Of a stretch of DNA of 64,000 nucleotides, positions 25,162-33,300 are shown in pieces. Numbering within the stretch: the stretch's first letter is position 1; every line of letters starts with the position of its first letter. The DNA is taken from NCBI GenBank assembly GCA_020633465.1, contig JACKDN010000003.1, positions 588,331-652,330 on the forward strand, in the 5' to 3' direction. This DNA comes from Myxococcales bacterium. GTDB lineage: Bacteria; Myxococcota_A; Bradymonadia; UBA7976; UBA1532. The notes under the pieces were generated by a model, which was given only the letters and a program-made list of their open reading frames with translations, was not told where the DNA came from and did no database searches. Both the position numbers and the translations under genes were made by a program.

Positions 25162-28100
25162 TCACTGGTAGCCGGGCTTCAGGAAGCGGTCGAAGGTCAG
25201 GCCGACGCCGGTGATCAGGCTCGCGCCGGGATCGCTGGTGGCGTCCACCTGGCCGCGGTAGCCGTACAGGTCGACGAAGACGCCCATCGACAGGCCGCCG
25301 ACCACGGGCGCCAGCAGCGACGTGCGGGCCTGCAGGATGGTGCCCAGCTCGGTGGGATCGTCCTCGCCGAGGCCGGGCAGGTAGTAGCGCAGCTCGCCGT
25401 CGAAGCTCCACGTCAGCGGCGACAGGTCCACCAGCAGGCTGACGCTGGCCAGGCCGCCGACCTCGGGATCGGCGATCTCGCTGGCGAAGTCGTGGCCCAC
25501 CACGGCGCCGATGCGCGCCGAGGTCACCACCTCGCCCGACCACACCAGGCCCAGGCCGCCCTCGACCCGCTTCTTGCGCGGGTTGTCGACCTCGAACTCG
25601 CGCAGGATGGGGTTGCCGTCGGCGTCCAGCGCCGGGTTGCCGTCGGGATCGAGCACCGGCTCGGTCTCGAGGCGCGTCGTCGGCGTGAACTCGGTCTCGT
25701 AGCTGACGTTGACGTAGGGCGCGCCGCCGCCGACGGCCCAGGCGTGCACTTGCAGCTCGGTCAGCGCCTTCACGCTGTCGGCGGTCTCCTGCTCGGCGTC
25801 GTCCTCGTAGGTGGCCAAAGCGAAGTCGGCGCGCAGGCCGGTCAGCCAGTCCACCGACGCCGCGTCGCGGCGCAGGAAGACACCGCCGCGGCCGGCGATG
25901 CTGGTGTTCTCTTGCGTGGTCACCCGCGTCTCGCGCACCTCGCCGTAGGCGTCGCGCGGGCCGAACGTGCTGTAGCGGCTGGCGACGAACTCCACCTTCT
26001 GGAAGTCGATCGCCCAGCGGGGCTCCTTGGCGTTGCCCACCGGGTGCATCAGCGGCAGCAGGCCCTCGGGGCCCAGGCGCAGCGCGCGGGCCTCGAGCGT
26101 GTCGAGCACCGCGTCGCGCAGCTTGACCGGGCTGCCGCCGGCGGCGTCCTCCCAGCCGTGGCGCGTGTGGACGAAGGTGGTCTGCGCCTTGGCGGGCAGG
26201 ATGTCCTTCAGCCGCGGATCGACGCGCACGGCGTCCGTCGTGACCACGCGATAGCGCTCGCGCAGCGCGATGGGGCGGCCGAGCACCAGCGGGCCGTCCT
26301 CGTCGGCGCCGAGGCCGGTGACGGTCATCTCGCTCAGCAGCGCCGAGCCGGCCAGCAGCTTCATCTGCTCGCCGGTCAGCTCGACCACCTGCACCTCGTC
26401 GGGCAGGTTCAGGTTGGCGGCGGCCTCGAGGCGCGTCACCGGCCCGGTCAGCGCCCAGGGGAAGCTCAGGTGCGGCAGCAGGGCGACCTCGGCGTCGAAG
26501 CTCTTGCGCAGCGTGTTCACCACCAGCTGCCGCCACAGATCGGCGGTGATGCGGGCGGGCGGCGTGCCCCCGAGGCGCAGGGTGCTCTGCACGCGAGGAT
26601 CCTGCTCGAAGCGGGCGCGCAGCACGGGATCGGCGGTGATGCCGGGCCCCAGATCCGGCATCAGCTGCACCTGCGCGGGCCCGTACGCGGTCTGCCGCAC
26701 CGCCTGCACCGCGTGCATCAGCGCCGCGTCGGCGGGCTGCACGCCGGTCACCGGCACCGCCTGCGAGTGCGACGCGACGATGCGCAGCGGGCCCTGCGCG
26801 CCGACCGTCGGGGCCAGGGTCAGGTCCAGCACGCCCAGCCGCGCGCGCCCCGCCGGCACCACCACCAGCGGATACCGGTCGCGCGCCCGCAGCGCCTCGG
26901 CGTCGGCGCCGTCGAGGCTGGTCAGCACGTCCTCGGGCATCACCCCGCGCTCGCTGAAGTCGGCCAGCAGCACGTCCACCTCGTCCGAGGCGCTCATCAG
27001 CGCCTGGCGCGCCGCGGCGCCCAGCACCCCCAGCGCGACGACGATGTCCGGCCGCCGCCCGAGCTGCTTCGTCGCCTGCGCCACCGCGTCGTTGACCGCC
27101 TTGCCCGGCGGCGTGATCGCACGGTCGCCGAAGGCGCGCAGCCGCACGCTGGGCGGCAGGTCGGGGTTCACCAGGCCCACCACCAGCACCTGCGCGCGGC
27201 CCGCCTGCACCAGGCGCCAGCCGGCGAAGGGCACCTCGCCGCCCAGGTTGGCGCCCACCACGGTGACCTCGGCCAGCTGCGCCTCGCGCTGCAGGCGGTC
27301 GAGCCCGAAGGCCGCCTCGGCGGCGCCCGGCGCCAGCGCGGTCAGGCCCAGGCGGCGGTAGTAGGTCCAGGTGTTGGGCCGCTGCAGGTCGGGCTTGCCG
27401 GTCTGCACGAAGCTGTAGTGCTCGATGTCCTCGCCCGCGGCCAGCACCAGCGTGCGCTCGGGATCCTCGGCCTTCAGCGCCTCGAGCACCGGCAGCCGCC
27501 GCGGCCCGTCGTTCAGCGGGCGACCGACGTTGAACAGGCGCCGCTCCTCGCCCCCCTTCGGCGTCGCGCGCCCCTCGAAGACGAAGCGGACCTCCCACGC
27601 GAAGGGATCGGTGTCGATGGGCGCGTCCCCGGCGCCGGGCAGCTCGAGCGCCAGCACGCCCTCGTCGTTGGCGTTGGCGTAGCGCACCAGCCGCCCCTGC
27701 GTCGCTTCGAGGCCGGGCAGCGGGGCCTCGGGCCCGGTCAGCAGGTCGAGCACCGGCGTCTCGGGCGCGGGCGGGTGCTCGAACACGACCTCGAAGGGGC
27801 TGACCAGCACCTTCACCGCGCCGTTGACCGGCTCGCTGCGGAAGGGCGGCGCCTTCAGGAAGTCGTGGAAGGCCTTCACCGACAGGCCGTTCTCGCGGAA
27901 CAGGATGCGGCCGTCGCGCACGAACACGCGGGGCCCCTCGCCCACCGGCACCAGCGCCGTCAGCGCGTCGCCCACGGCGTCGGCCAGCACGGTGTGCGCG
28001 CGGTTGCGGCCGATGTGGTTCGACACGCCGCCGGTGCGGCCGAACCAGATGATGCGCACCTGCTCGGTGGCCTGCGCGGCCGCCTCGGCGCGCGAGGGCG

Positions 28101-28197
28101 CGGGCGGCGCCGCGTCGGCGGGCGTGGGCGCCGGCTGCGCGCCGGCGATCCCGATCCAGGCCAGCCAGGCCAGCAGCGCTCGGCGGAAGGTGGGCAT
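25162..28197 (-). CDS. Exported 5'-nucleotidase-like protein, probably degenerate, with C-terminal beta-barrel-like region
   Basis: A 1011-residue protein with a signal peptide (to about residue 21). Residues 45-420 follow the outline of the metallophosphoesterase half of UshA-like 5'-nucleotidases (VTVVGANLGGEVPFAGW, VLVVGLVNPDL, PDIVVALGVLGAAARQ), but the metal-binding DxH, GNHD and GHSH signatures are not visible. Residues 500-640 resemble the 5'-nucleotidase C-terminal domain (ITADLWRQLVVNTLRKSFDAEVALLP, VVELTGEQMKLLAG). The last 260 residues are strand-rich with aromatic-girdle repeats ending LTFDRFLKPGYQ, like an outer-membrane barrel or porin-like domain. It is therefore likely a surface protein that has lost its enzymatic role. 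The ATG is preceded by a GGGGGAG ribosome site. Confidence 0.65.
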   Translation of the reverse strand: MPTFRRALLAWLAWIGIAGAQPAPTPADAAPPAPSRAEAAAQATEQVRIIWFGRTGGVSNHIGRNRAHTVLADAVGDALTALVPVGEGPRVFVRDGRILFRENGLSVKAFHDFLKAPPFRSEPVNGAVKVLVSPFEVVFEHPPAPETPVLDLLTGPEAPLPGLEATQGRLVRYANANDEGVLALELPGAGDAPIDTDPFAWEVRFVFEGRATPKGGEERRLFNVGRPLNDGPRRLPVLEALKAEDPERTLVLAAGEDIEHYSFVQTGKPDLQRPNTWTYYRRLGLTALAPGAAEAAFGLDRLQREAQLAEVTVVGANLGGEVPFAGWRLVQAGRAQVLVVGLVNPDLPPSVRLRAFGDRAITPPGKAVNDAVAQATKQLGRRPDIVVALGVLGAAARQALMSASDEVDVLLADFSERGVMPEDVLTSLDGADAEALRARDRYPLVVVPAGRARLGVLDLTLAPTVGAQGPLRIVASHSQAVPVTGVQPADAALMHAVQAVRQTAYGPAQVQLMPDLGPGITADPVLRARFEQDPRVQSTLRLGGTPPARITADLWRQLVVNTLRKSFDAEVALLPHLSFPWALTGPVTRLEAAANLNLPDEVQVVELTGEQMKLLAGSALLSEMTVTGLGADEDGPLVLGRPIALRERYRVVTTDAVRVDPRLKDILPAKAQTTFVHTRHGWEDAAGGSPVKLRDAVLDTLEARALRLGPEGLLPLMHPVGNAKEPRWAIDFQKVEFVASRYSTFGPRDAYGEVRETRVTTQENTSIAGRGGVFLRRDAASVDWLTGLRADFALATYEDDAEQETADSVKALTELQVHAWAVGGGAPYVNVSYETEFTPTTRLETEPVLDPDGNPALDADGNPILREFEVDNPRKKRVEGGLGLVWSGEVVTSARIGAVVGHDFASEIADPEVGGLASVSLLVDLSPLTWSFDGELRYYLPGLGEDDPTELGTILQARTSLLAPVVGGLSMGVFVDLYGYRGQVDATSDPGASLITGVGLTFDRFLKPGYQ

Positions 28198-28259
28198 CGG
28201 CTCCCCCTGTCGTGGACGGGCGAACCTAACCGCGCCGCTCGGCGGGGGTCAATCGGGGC

Positions 28260-30926
28260 TCAGAGCGGGCCGGGGCGGTGGTAGATCACCCGGCGCCCGG
28301 CGGCGATGAAGCGCGCGTCGCCGCAGCTGAAGCCGTCGAGCAGCGAGCCGGCGCTCAGGTGCCAGCACAGGCGCTCGTCGGCGCGCTCGTCGCCGATGTC
28401 GCAGCTGTTGCGGTGGATGGCGACCCCGGCGGGCGCGAAGCCCCACGATTGGCTCGGGCTGCGATACCACTGCACGTCGTTGTGCTCGACGCTGTCCTGG
28501 GGGCCGGCCCCGTGATCGCCTACGACGATCGCGCGCTCGCCCATGGCCGCGACGTCGAGCACGTCGAGGTCGTCGGTGCTGCACCCCAGCAGCAGGACGT
28601 CGCCGTCGCAGGCCGCGTCGATCGCGGCCACCGGTCCGTCGTCGGCGCCGTAGTCACCCTCCCAGCAGACGCGGAAGCCGCCGCGCTCGACGTCGGCGAC
28701 GGGCACCGCCTGGCGCACGCCGCTGAAGCTGAGGATGCCCGGCGAGCACACCACGTCGTAGGCCACCGCGGGATCGCAGTCCGGCTCGAGCCACCGCGGC
28801 GTCAGGGCGCCGGTCTCGAGGTCGGTGAACAGCGAGCACGAGAAGCCGGGGACGGCGGCCGAACGCGCGGCGCAGGTGTCCTCGCGCCAGCTGATCGGCG
28901 CGCCGTGCCCCCGCGCCTCGCAGGCCGCGGCGGCGCAGGTGGCGGCGTCGCCGCAGGCGTTCCACCCCGCGCAGCCGCCGTCGTGCCCGAAGCCCTCGAG
29001 CGCGCCGAGGTGCTCGCCGCGCGGCGGGGCGCACCGCACGTCGAAGGCGACGTTGGGCCCGCAGCCGTCGGGCTCGAAGTCCGCGTCGACGTCGGCGGGC
29101 AGCGTCCGGAACAGATCGCAGTCGAAGTTGGCGTCGATCGACACCAGATCGCCGCAGGCGCCCTCCTCCCAGGTGACCGCGGGGCCCTGCCCCCGCAGGG
29201 CGCAGGCCGCGCCGGCGCAGGTGGCGCCGTCGCCGCACCCGTTCCAGGCGTCGCAGGCGCCCGCGTGGCCGAAGCCGGCCGACGGGCCGAGCCCGACGGT
29301 GTCGCCGCGCACGTAGATGACGCGCTCGACGTCGTCGCCGAAGGTCGTCTGCCGACCGCACCGGTACCCGCTCATCAGGTTGCCCGCGCTGGTGTGCCAG
29401 CACATGCGCCGGTCGCCGTCCTCGTCGCGGGCGTCGCACGTGACGCGATGCACCGCGCTGCCCGCCGGCGCGAAGCCCCACGACGACTGCTCGCCCAGGT
29501 ACCAGGCGACGCCGTTGTGGGAGTGCCGGGCGGTGAGGCCGTCGCCGACGTCCAAGAGGACCTGGGCGAAGTCGCCCTCGGCCACGACGTCCAGCGCGTC
29601 CGCGCCTGCCGCCCGGCAGCCGAGGGCCAGCTCGGCGCCGCCGCACGCCGCCACGATGTCGGCCAGCGGCGTGCCCTCGGCGGCGTAGCTCTCGACGTGG
29701 CACGGCGCGAAGCCGCGCGCCTCGAGCGCGGCGACCGGGATGTTCTGCTGCACGCCGGGGGCCTGGCGGGCGGGCTGCCAGCGCACCATCGAGCGCAACA
29801 TCTGGCGCGACGCCGCGCTCAGGGGCGGGCCGGCGGCGGGCCAGTCGCTCTCGACCAGCCACAGGCGGCCGACGCCGAAGGCGCGGTACGCCACCGACAC
29901 CGTGGCGGCGTTCCAGCCGGCCAGCGCCGAGATGCCGGGGAAGTCGGCCATGTCGCGGCCGCAGCCGGATTGATCGGGCGCGCCCATGGGCAGGCGCTCG
30001 ATCGGGTGCCAGAAGGGATCGTCCCGGTTGAGGCGCACCGGCGCGTCGAGCGCGCCGCCGCACGCGCCGCGCGGCTCGCCCTCGGCCACCGCCGTGCCCA
30101 GGAAGTCGCCGTAGACGTCGTCCGAGATGGTGCCCGAGGTGATGACGTTGCCGCCCAGCGCGACGTAGCTGCGCAGGGCGGCCGCGTCGTAGTCGTCGAC
30201 GCCGTCGGGGGTGATCAGCACCGCCCGCGTGTCGGCGTCGGGCGCGCAGCCGGCCATCAGCGCCAGGTGATCGGTGCGCTCGAAGACGTCGGCCAGGTCG
30301 CGGGCCAGCGCACCGCAGACGAGGACGGCCTCGGGCTCGAGCTCGAACTCACAGGCGGACGAGCACCCGTCCCCGTCGTCCTGGTTGCCATCGTCGCAGC
30401 CCTCGTCCTCGTCGAGCGTGCCGTCCCCGCAGACGGGGCAGGCGCCCTCGTCGACGACGCCATCGCAGTCGTCGTCGAGCCCGTCGCAGTCCTCGTCGGC
30501 CGGCAGCACCTCGCCGGCGCACGCGCCGAACGCGCCGGCCACGCAGGTCTGGGTGCCGGCGCGGCAGGCGCCGACGTCGCGCGTGCCGGCGGGGCCGGTG
30601 TAGCAGGCCGAGGCGATGTCCTCGTCGGCGGCGCCGTCGCAGTCGTCGTCCAGCCCGTTGCACTGCTCGGGGGCGGGCGTGCACGCCGGCCCGCCGTCGT
30701 CGCCGCCCGGGCCGCCGTCGTCGCCCGCGGGGCCGCCGTCGCCGCCCGCGGGGCCCCCGTCGTCGCCGGCCGGGCCTCGGTCCGCGCCCGCGTCGGCGAC
30801 GGGCGGCGCGGCGTCCGTGAAGCCGTCCCCGGGCCCGCCATCGAGCCCGCCGTCCCCATCGCCGCCCCCGCCGCCGCTGCACGCGAGGGTGGTCACCCAC
30901 AGCCCGAAACAGACGAGTCGCTTCAT
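28260..30926 (-). CDS. Cys-rich surface lipoprotein with amidotransferase-like domain and A-B-B-A repeat modules
   Basis: An 888-residue predicted lipoprotein (lipobox TTLAC) with a DGGPAGD-type linker. Two MopE-type motifs (LDDDCDGAADED, LDDDCDGVVDEGAC) and one Myxococcus Cys-rich repeat (CGDGTLDEDEGCDDGNQDDG) follow. Residues of roughly 210-400 look like a glutamine-amidotransferase-like or ThuA-like domain (RAVLITPDGVDDYD, YVALGGNVITSG). The rest is four modules in the order A, B, B, A. The A modules share NGVAWYLGEQSSWGFAPAG and NDVQWYRSPSQSWGFAPAG with a C-W-H motif after each. The B modules share GFGHAGACDAWNGCGD and GFGHDGGCAGWNACGD. The open frame extends upstream into a decayed oxidase fragment, but the signal peptide sets this start. 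Function unknown. Confidence 0.75.
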   Translation of the reverse strand: MKRLVCFGLWVTTLACSGGGGGDGDGGLDGGPGDGFTDAAPPVADAGADRGPAGDDGGPAGGDGGPAGDDGGPGGDDGGPACTPAPEQCNGLDDDCDGAADEDIASACYTGPAGTRDVGACRAGTQTCVAGAFGACAGEVLPADEDCDGLDDDCDGVVDEGACPVCGDGTLDEDEGCDDGNQDDGDGCSSACEFELEPEAVLVCGALARDLADVFERTDHLALMAGCAPDADTRAVLITPDGVDDYDAAALRSYVALGGNVITSGTISDDVYGDFLGTAVAEGEPRGACGGALDAPVRLNRDDPFWHPIERLPMGAPDQSGCGRDMADFPGISALAGWNAATVSVAYRAFGVGRLWLVESDWPAAGPPLSAASRQMLRSMVRWQPARQAPGVQQNIPVAALEARGFAPCHVESYAAEGTPLADIVAACGGAELALGCRAAGADALDVVAEGDFAQVLLDVGDGLTARHSHNGVAWYLGEQSSWGFAPAGSAVHRVTCDARDEDGDRRMCWHTSAGNLMSGYRCGRQTTFGDDVERVIYVRGDTVGLGPSAGFGHAGACDAWNGCGDGATCAGAACALRGQGPAVTWEEGACGDLVSIDANFDCDLFRTLPADVDADFEPDGCGPNVAFDVRCAPPRGEHLGALEGFGHDGGCAGWNACGDAATCAAAACEARGHGAPISWREDTCAARSAAVPGFSCSLFTDLETGALTPRWLEPDCDPAVAYDVVCSPGILSFSGVRQAVPVADVERGGFRVCWEGDYGADDGPVAAIDAACDGDVLLLGCSTDDLDVLDVAAMGERAIVVGDHGAGPQDSVEHNDVQWYRSPSQSWGFAPAGVAIHRNSCDIGDERADERLCWHLSAGSLLDGFSCGDARFIAAGRRVIYHRPGPL

Positions 30927-31067
30927 CGGCCTCCCCAACGCAGGGCCTCGACTATCGGCCAATCCGTAGGGGGATGGTACCGGGCTGAACGGGATTCGAT
31001 CGGGCGCGGCGGTCCCGGTCACCGGCCGCGCGCTACGGGCAGGCGCCGTGGGGGCACAGCTGGCCGG

Positions 31068-31250
31068 GAACGGGTTGATGTGGATGTGGAACGGGTGGCC
31101 GTCGAAGCCGGCCAGCAGCCGCCAGTGGTCGACCTCGCTCTTGATGAGCACGCGGTCGTAGGGGTACCGCTCGCGGTCGGTCAGCTCGAAGTTCTTGCGG
31201 TTCAGGTTGTGGTCGGGGCAGCCGCAGGTGTGTCGATCGATGGCGAGCCA
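31068..31250 (-). pseudogene. Multicopper oxidase C-terminal fragment, decayed
   Basis: A short open stretch encodes 61 residues. It begins just after an in-frame stop (TGA) and reads CGCPDHNLN, then DRERYPYDRVLIKSEVDHWR, then GFDGHPFHIHINPF. The spacing and the HPFHIHINPF copper-ligand block match the C-terminal cupredoxin domain of multicopper oxidases, but similarity ends at once on both sides. No start codon or ribosome site precedes it, and the frame then runs on into the signal region of the lipoprotein. It is a remnant of a longer gene that was deleted or recombined away. The remaining parts of the 30927-31320 gap contain nothing I recognise. Confidence 0.55.
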
Positions 31251-31320
31251 TCATGGCGGGGCGCCGCGGCGGCGGGGATGATCGAAGGCGGACAGCGGCC
31301 GACCGGATTCGGACGGGGCG

Positions 31321-32202
31321 TCAGCAGACGCGCGCGATGACCTCGCGGGCGGCCTCGCGCAGGGCGACGAAGCCGGGGCCGTCGACGCCCAGCAGGCGGC
31401 AGGCCTGCTGCACCACCGGGGTGGCGGAGAGATCCTTGCCCGGCATGATGCGCGGCTTGTCGGGGGTCGACGGATCGGTGCCGACCAGCGGCGCCAGCTC
31501 GAAGGCGAGGCGCTCGGCGAGCACGATGGTGGCCGCCAGCGTGCTCGGCTGGCCGTCGACGATCACGCCGTGGTGGTTGGCCAGCACGGCCTGCAGCGGC
31601 TTGGGCAGGCGCCACAGGTGGGCCAGGGCGCCCGAGGCCTCGGCGTGGTGCTGCAGGATGCCCGGCCACGACACCGTCAGGGACGGCGGATCGGGCAGCT
31701 CGGCCTGCGCGATGAACAGGCCCGCGACGCCCACATCGTGCAAGAGCCCGGCGAGGAAGGCGAAGTCGTCGGGGTGCTTCGTCTGCTTCGCCACCAGGCT
31801 GGCCAGGTGGCCGGTGGCCACGCTGTGCACCCGCAGGCGCTCCATCGCCTCGACGTAGCCCGCGGGCGCCATGAACACGCGCGTGTTCAGCGACACCTCG
31901 AAGACGATGTTGCGCAGCACGCGCAGGCCCAGCTTCATCACCGCGTCGAGCAGCGTGCGCGTGGCCTGTCCGCGCGTGTAGGCCGAGGACTGGGCGCGCG
32001 CCAGCACCTGCGCGGCCAGCAGCGGATCGCGGCCGAGGACGTCGACGATCTCTTGCGTCGACGCCTCGCGCTGCTGCGACAGGGCCATGATCTCGACGGC
32101 GATGACGGGCAGCAGCGGGGGCTGGTAGCGGGGCGAGCGGAAGTGCGCCAGCAGCTGCCGCGTCCACTCGTGCGGGTCGAAGGCGGCGGCCTCGGCGTTC
32201 AT
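31321..32202 (-). CDS. HDOD-domain protein
   Basis: A 293-residue cytosolic protein with an HDOD domain (about 30-230), the HD-related, probably non-catalytic output domain found in bacterial signalling proteins. The typical starts PLLPVIAVEIMALSQQ and DVLGRDPLLAAQVLARAQSSAY are followed by LLDAVMKLGLRVLRNIVFEV and FLAGLLHDVGVAGLF, and by ILQHHAEASGALAHLW. Here the HD pair and later histidines of active phosphodiesterases are partly kept (HDVG, NHHG), so weak HD activity cannot be excluded. The ATG at 32202 gives the family N terminus. A TTG 27 bases upstream is the alternative. It does not have a receiver domain. The role is probably regulatory (stress, motility or competence), but unknown here. 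Confidence 0.82.
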   Translation of the reverse strand: MNAEAAAFDPHEWTRQLLAHFRSPRYQPPLLPVIAVEIMALSQQREASTQEIVDVLGRDPLLAAQVLARAQSSAYTRGQATRTLLDAVMKLGLRVLRNIVFEVSLNTRVFMAPAGYVEAMERLRVHSVATGHLASLVAKQTKHPDDFAFLAGLLHDVGVAGLFIAQAELPDPPSLTVSWPGILQHHAEASGALAHLWRLPKPLQAVLANHHGVIVDGQPSTLAATIVLAERLAFELAPLVGTDPSTPDKPRIMPGKDLSATPVVQQACRLLGVDGPGFVALREAAREVIARVC

Positions 32203-32376
32203 CGGGTGCCTCGCGCGCTGAGCGTCCAACTGGGTGACGGCGCGGCGCCCGCCGGCGTTGAGCGTGGGGGGTCAGCGCGGCGTCCGGCGGGCCACGACGC
32301 TTGCGCTGCGCCTCTTTGACCACCAACATCGGCAGGGCTTCTTCCCAACGCGGCCGTGCCAGCCGGCGGAGGCACC

Positions 32377-33285
32377 GTGGTCGATCTCGAAGCCCTGGGC
32401 CTGCTCGCGGCCGTGGCCGAGCAGGGCTCGCTGCAGGGCGCGGCGCGCGCCGCGGGTGTGTCGCGCACCACCCTGCGCCGCCGGCTCGAGTCCCTCGAGG
32501 CCAGCCTGGGCCTGCCGCTGATCGAGTCGGGCGCCCAGGGCGTGGCCCTGACGCGGGCCGGCGCCCTGCTGGTGCGCCGGGGCCGCGGCGTCCTCGAGGA
32601 TGCCCGTCGCCTGACCGCCGAGGTCAGCGCCCTGCGCACCGCGCCCGCGGGCCTGCTGCGCGCGATCATCCCCTCCAACGTGCCCGCCGAGGCCGTCGCC
32701 CTGGCCATCGATCTGGTGTCCGCTGCGCACCCCGAGGTCCGCATGGCGTTGGCGCAGCACGGGCGGCCGCTCGACCATCTGGACGATCCCTTCGATCTGA
32801 TGATGTTCTTCGGCCCGCCGCCCGCGGGCACGCTCGGCTACGTCCGGGTGCTGCGGCACGTGCCCGTGGGGTGGTTGGCCACGCCGAGCTACCTCGAAGC
32901 CCACGGCACGCCGGCGAGCACCGCGGAACTTCGGGCCCACCGCCGCTTCGTCTTCGACGCCGCCGCCGAGGCGTGCGCGGCGCACGACGCGCAGTGTGAC
33001 CGCGACCTCATCCAGCAGGCCCATCTGCTCACGGCCTCGGACGCGCTGGTGCGCACGCTGGTCGCGCAAGGCAAAGGCATCGGCCTTTCCCTGGTGGGCC
33101 GCCTGCCGGCCGACGTGCTGCCCGCCGACGTCGTGCACCTGCTGCCCGAGACGACCAAGGCGACGCTGGCGCTGTGCCTGCTGACGCCGCGCCCCGAGCG
33201 GCTCGATCCGGTGGTGGCCGCCGTCATCGAGAACCTGCACCGGATGCTCGACGTGCACTTCCAGGCCGAGGCACCGCCGGCCTGA
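32377..33285 (+). CDS. LysR-family transcriptional regulator
   Basis: A 302-residue regulator with an N-terminal winged-helix DNA-binding domain (GLLAAVAEQGSLQGAARAAG, TLRRRLESLEASLGLPL) and a two-lobe ligand-binding domain. I chose the GTG at 32377, which yields VVDLEALGLLAAV in the normal family position, with GGAGG four bases before it. A GTG at 32356 would add seven residues. LysR genes are usually divergent from their targets. The divergent neighbour here is the HDOD gene, while the TRAP operon converges from the right with 15 bases between stops. The effector is unknown. Control of the TRAP genes is possible but not implied by the arrangement. Confidence 0.9.
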   Translation: MVDLEALGLLAAVAEQGSLQGAARAAGVSRTTLRRRLESLEASLGLPLIESGAQGVALTRAGALLVRRGRGVLEDARRLTAEVSALRTAPAGLLRAIIPSNVPAEAVALAIDLVSAAHPEVRMALAQHGRPLDHLDDPFDLMMFFGPPPAGTLGYVRVLRHVPVGWLATPSYLEAHGTPASTAELRAHRRFVFDAAAEACAAHDAQCDRDLIQQAHLLTASDALVRTLVAQGKGIGLSLVGRLPADVLPADVVHLLPETTKATLALCLLTPRPERLDPVVAAVIENLHRMLDVHFQAEAPPA

Positions 33286-33300
33286 GCGGCGACGGGCCGC

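Noticed and set aside
31202..32329. A 375-residue open frame opposite to or overlapping the HDOD gene
   Set aside because: It is Arg/Pro/Ala-rich and has no recognisable domain. The overlapping frame encodes the HDOD protein with conserved motifs, so this is a shadow.
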